DNA of 20,000 nucleotides. Source: Anaeromyces robustus. Its lineage: Eukaryota; Neocallimastigomycota; Neocallimastigomycetes; Neocallimastigales; Neocallimastigaceae. The notes beneath the pieces were generated by a model. That model made no database searches. It was not told the DNA's origin and was given only the letters and a program-made list of their open reading frames with translations. This document shows positions 18,099-20,000 of the stretch, in pieces. Numbering within the stretch: position 1 is the first letter of the stretch; every line of letters begins with the position of its first letter. Position numbers and translations under genes: made by a program. The stretch spans positions 1-20,000 of the forward strand of contig MCFG01000529.1 of NCBI GenBank assembly GCA_002104895.1, written 5' to 3'.

Positions 18099-20000
18099 AT
18101 GAATTTAAAATTCGTATTAAAAATATTGAGTTTTCTACAACTAATAGCATTTGTTTTTGCAGAAAAGACGAATGATTGTAATGATATTAAAACCTATTTT
18201 GAAAAAAAAAAAATGATGGTAAAAATTCTTATGAGGATGTCATTCTAAAATGTGCTATGAATGATCAAGGAAATGTTATAGATTTGTAAATATAAATAAT
18301 AACAATAATAATAATAATTAAAATAATAATTATATATATATATTAAATAAAATTTCATTATTCTTAAACTATTATTTAAGATATCTAATAATTTCATATA
18401 TATATATTTTTTCTCCCTAATTCGTTAAATTTATTCTTTTATTAGAACTGTTTATAATTATTATTTACAGGAAGAAGATGTTAATAAAATTTTATCTTAC
18501 AGTACTATTAAAGTTCTGTAAGTTAATATATTAACTAAGTCAAAAAAAAAAAAAGGAAATTAATATCCTAATACTATTTTAATTAACATAACTACGTACA
18601 TATATTATAGTACATATTATGTAAAATTTAATTTAAAAACTATCAAAAATACCTCTAATTCTGAAATTATTGAACATCCAGGATATTCGAAATTTCCTAC
18701 TATTATTACTAATCTTTCTGAATTAGAAACTTTGTAAATATTAATATAATAATTAATAATTAATAATAAATAATAAATAATAAATAATAAATAATAAATA
18801 ATAAATAATAAATAATAAATAATAAATAATAAATAATAAATAATAAATAATAAATAATAATATTATAATCACCTATATTATTATTATTTTAAAATTTATT
18901 TATTTACTAATATATATATATATATATATTAACTTTTAAAAAATACTAATTAATCTTATTCCTTTCTATTTTATTTTTATTTTTTATTTTTAATTTTTAT
19001 TTATTTATATATATATAATTTACTAGAAACTTTTATTATGATCGTACATATTATACTAAATTTTTGGCTAATAGAGAAAAAATTCATATTGAAACCGGAT
19101 CTTTAAAACTTTCCAAAAAATTAAAAGAATTGTAAAATAAAAAAAAAAAAAAAAAAGAAATAATTTCAAATTTATTTATTTATTATTTAATTATTTATTT
19201 ATATAATTTTTTGTTTAATTTTTTTTAAGATTCTAACAATATTACTTTATCATTAATCTATTAAAATTTATTTAATAATAATAATAATAATAATAATAAT
19301 ACAAGGACTTTTTCACAAGTAGATTTTACTAATCAAAATATGGAAGAACTTTCTACATTAACAAATCTCGAATCATTGTAAATATTTTTGAACTAAATGG
19401 AATCATCAAAAAATAAACAATTAATTTTAATATACTTTATTAATAAAATTAATTCTATCACTTATATATATATTAAAGGAAATAAAATTTGTTTTCTCTT
19501 TTTATTTTTTTTTTTTTAAATTAATTTTATAAATTTAGGAGATTTGATTATTGCGGTTTTGATGACTCTGACGTTGATTTGAATTCTTTCGAAAACCTTG
19601 AGAATTTGCAAATAAGACAAAAAAAAAAAAAAAAAAAAAACATAAATTATAGTTATTTTTTTTATTATATAATTTAAAATACTTTCTAACAAAAAAAAAA
19701 TTTTTTTTTAATTAATTTTTTAATATATAAAAAAAACTAGAACTATACAAAATTCAATTATTCCAAATAATATGAAAATAAAATCTTTAAAAAACTTGTA
19801 AAAATAAAATATATTTAATAATATGAATAATAATAATTAATTAAAATTATCTTATAATTAATATTAAAGCATCTGTTATTTATATGTGTATTTTTTATTA
19901 TAATTAAATAGATATCTTATTCAGATTTCATGTAATGATTCAGAATTATATAATTTTAATGGACTTGATAATCTAGAAATTATGTAAAAAATCAAAAAAA
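18099..20000 (+). CDS. Secreted leucine-rich-repeat protein, 3' end beyond the window
   Basis: The start ATG at 18099 opens a signal peptide (MNLKFVLKILSFLQLIAFVF, cleavage probably after FA), then an N-terminal cap with two Cys (C at about 27 and the Cys of ILKCAMND). I deduce exons 18099-18285, 18446-18517, 18611-18733, 19027-19131, 19306-19377, 19539-19607, 19741-19797 and 19912-19983; the gene continues past the window. All internal exons are multiples of three (72, 123, 105, 72, 69, 57, 72 nt). Each intron splits the same Leu codon after its second base, except the last, which splits Ile/Met. Donors are GTAAAT, GTAAGT or GTAAAA, except intron 6 (GCAAAT). Exons 2 and 5-8 each encode one LRR of 19-24 residues (for example VDFTNQNMEELSTLTNLESL). 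Exon 1 has a one-base frame offset at an A12 run (18202-18213). That may be an assembly error, since all later exons are clean. The role is presumably extracellular binding; the ligand is unknown. Confidence 0.8.
18765..18862. repeat. TAATAAA heptamer array inside LRR intron 3
   Basis: About fourteen copies of a seven-base AATAAAT unit make up a third of intron 3 (18734-19026), which is why this intron (293 nt) is longer than the others (93-174 nt). Confidence 0.85.

Noticed and set aside
19230-19305. Extending LRR exon 5 upstream to the TTTTTTAAG acceptor
   Set aside because: That reading runs into stop codons and an AAT array. The ACAAG acceptor at 19301-19305 gives a clean, in-phase LRR.

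Overview
The window looks like nuclear DNA of an early-diverging, extremely AT-rich eukaryote. The best fit is an anaerobic gut fungus (Neocallimastigomycota). Support comes from intergenic DNA made almost only of A/T tracts and A/T microsatellites, GT-AG introns, small secreted cysteine-rich proteins, an intron-rich secreted leucine-rich-repeat (LRR) gene, and a relic of a GH18 chitinase. The organism call is inference; Dictyostelium-like or other AT-rich protists cannot be excluded by eye.

Layout. 1-2550: two nearly identical tRNA-Ser(UGA) genes on the plus strand, 1.6 kb apart, each with its own T-run terminator. 3040-4520: a graveyard of coding fragments, namely an unrecognised minus-strand fragment, a decayed copy of the secreted-protein family described next, and a plus-strand open stretch with unusually GC-rich codons. 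4520-7645: only A/T repeats. 7646-8647 and 11180-12100: two intact, single-exon, minus-strand paralogues encoding secreted proteins with ten conserved cysteines. They are separated by about 2.5 kb that includes an 860-bp TAAA-type repeat field. 12819-13441: a long inverted repeat (arms of about 100 bp, 416-bp spacer). 14319-14889: broken C-terminal half of a GH18 chitinase, minus strand. 14890-18098: A/T repeats with two short, less AT-rich islands. 18099 to the window end: a plus-strand secreted LRR gene of which eight exons are visible. Every exon boundary falls in the same codon phase, and each of the later exons is one LRR.

How the genes fit together. There is no pathway-type cluster. The common theme is secretion: two paralogous cysteine-rich proteins, a third dead copy, a dead chitinase and a secreted LRR protein. 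The cysteine-rich family shows local duplication, decay of one copy, and recent growth of a 13-residue histidine-phased repeat in one copy but not the other. That family and the one-repeat-per-exon LRR gene are the most noteworthy content. The family's function is unknown from the sequence.
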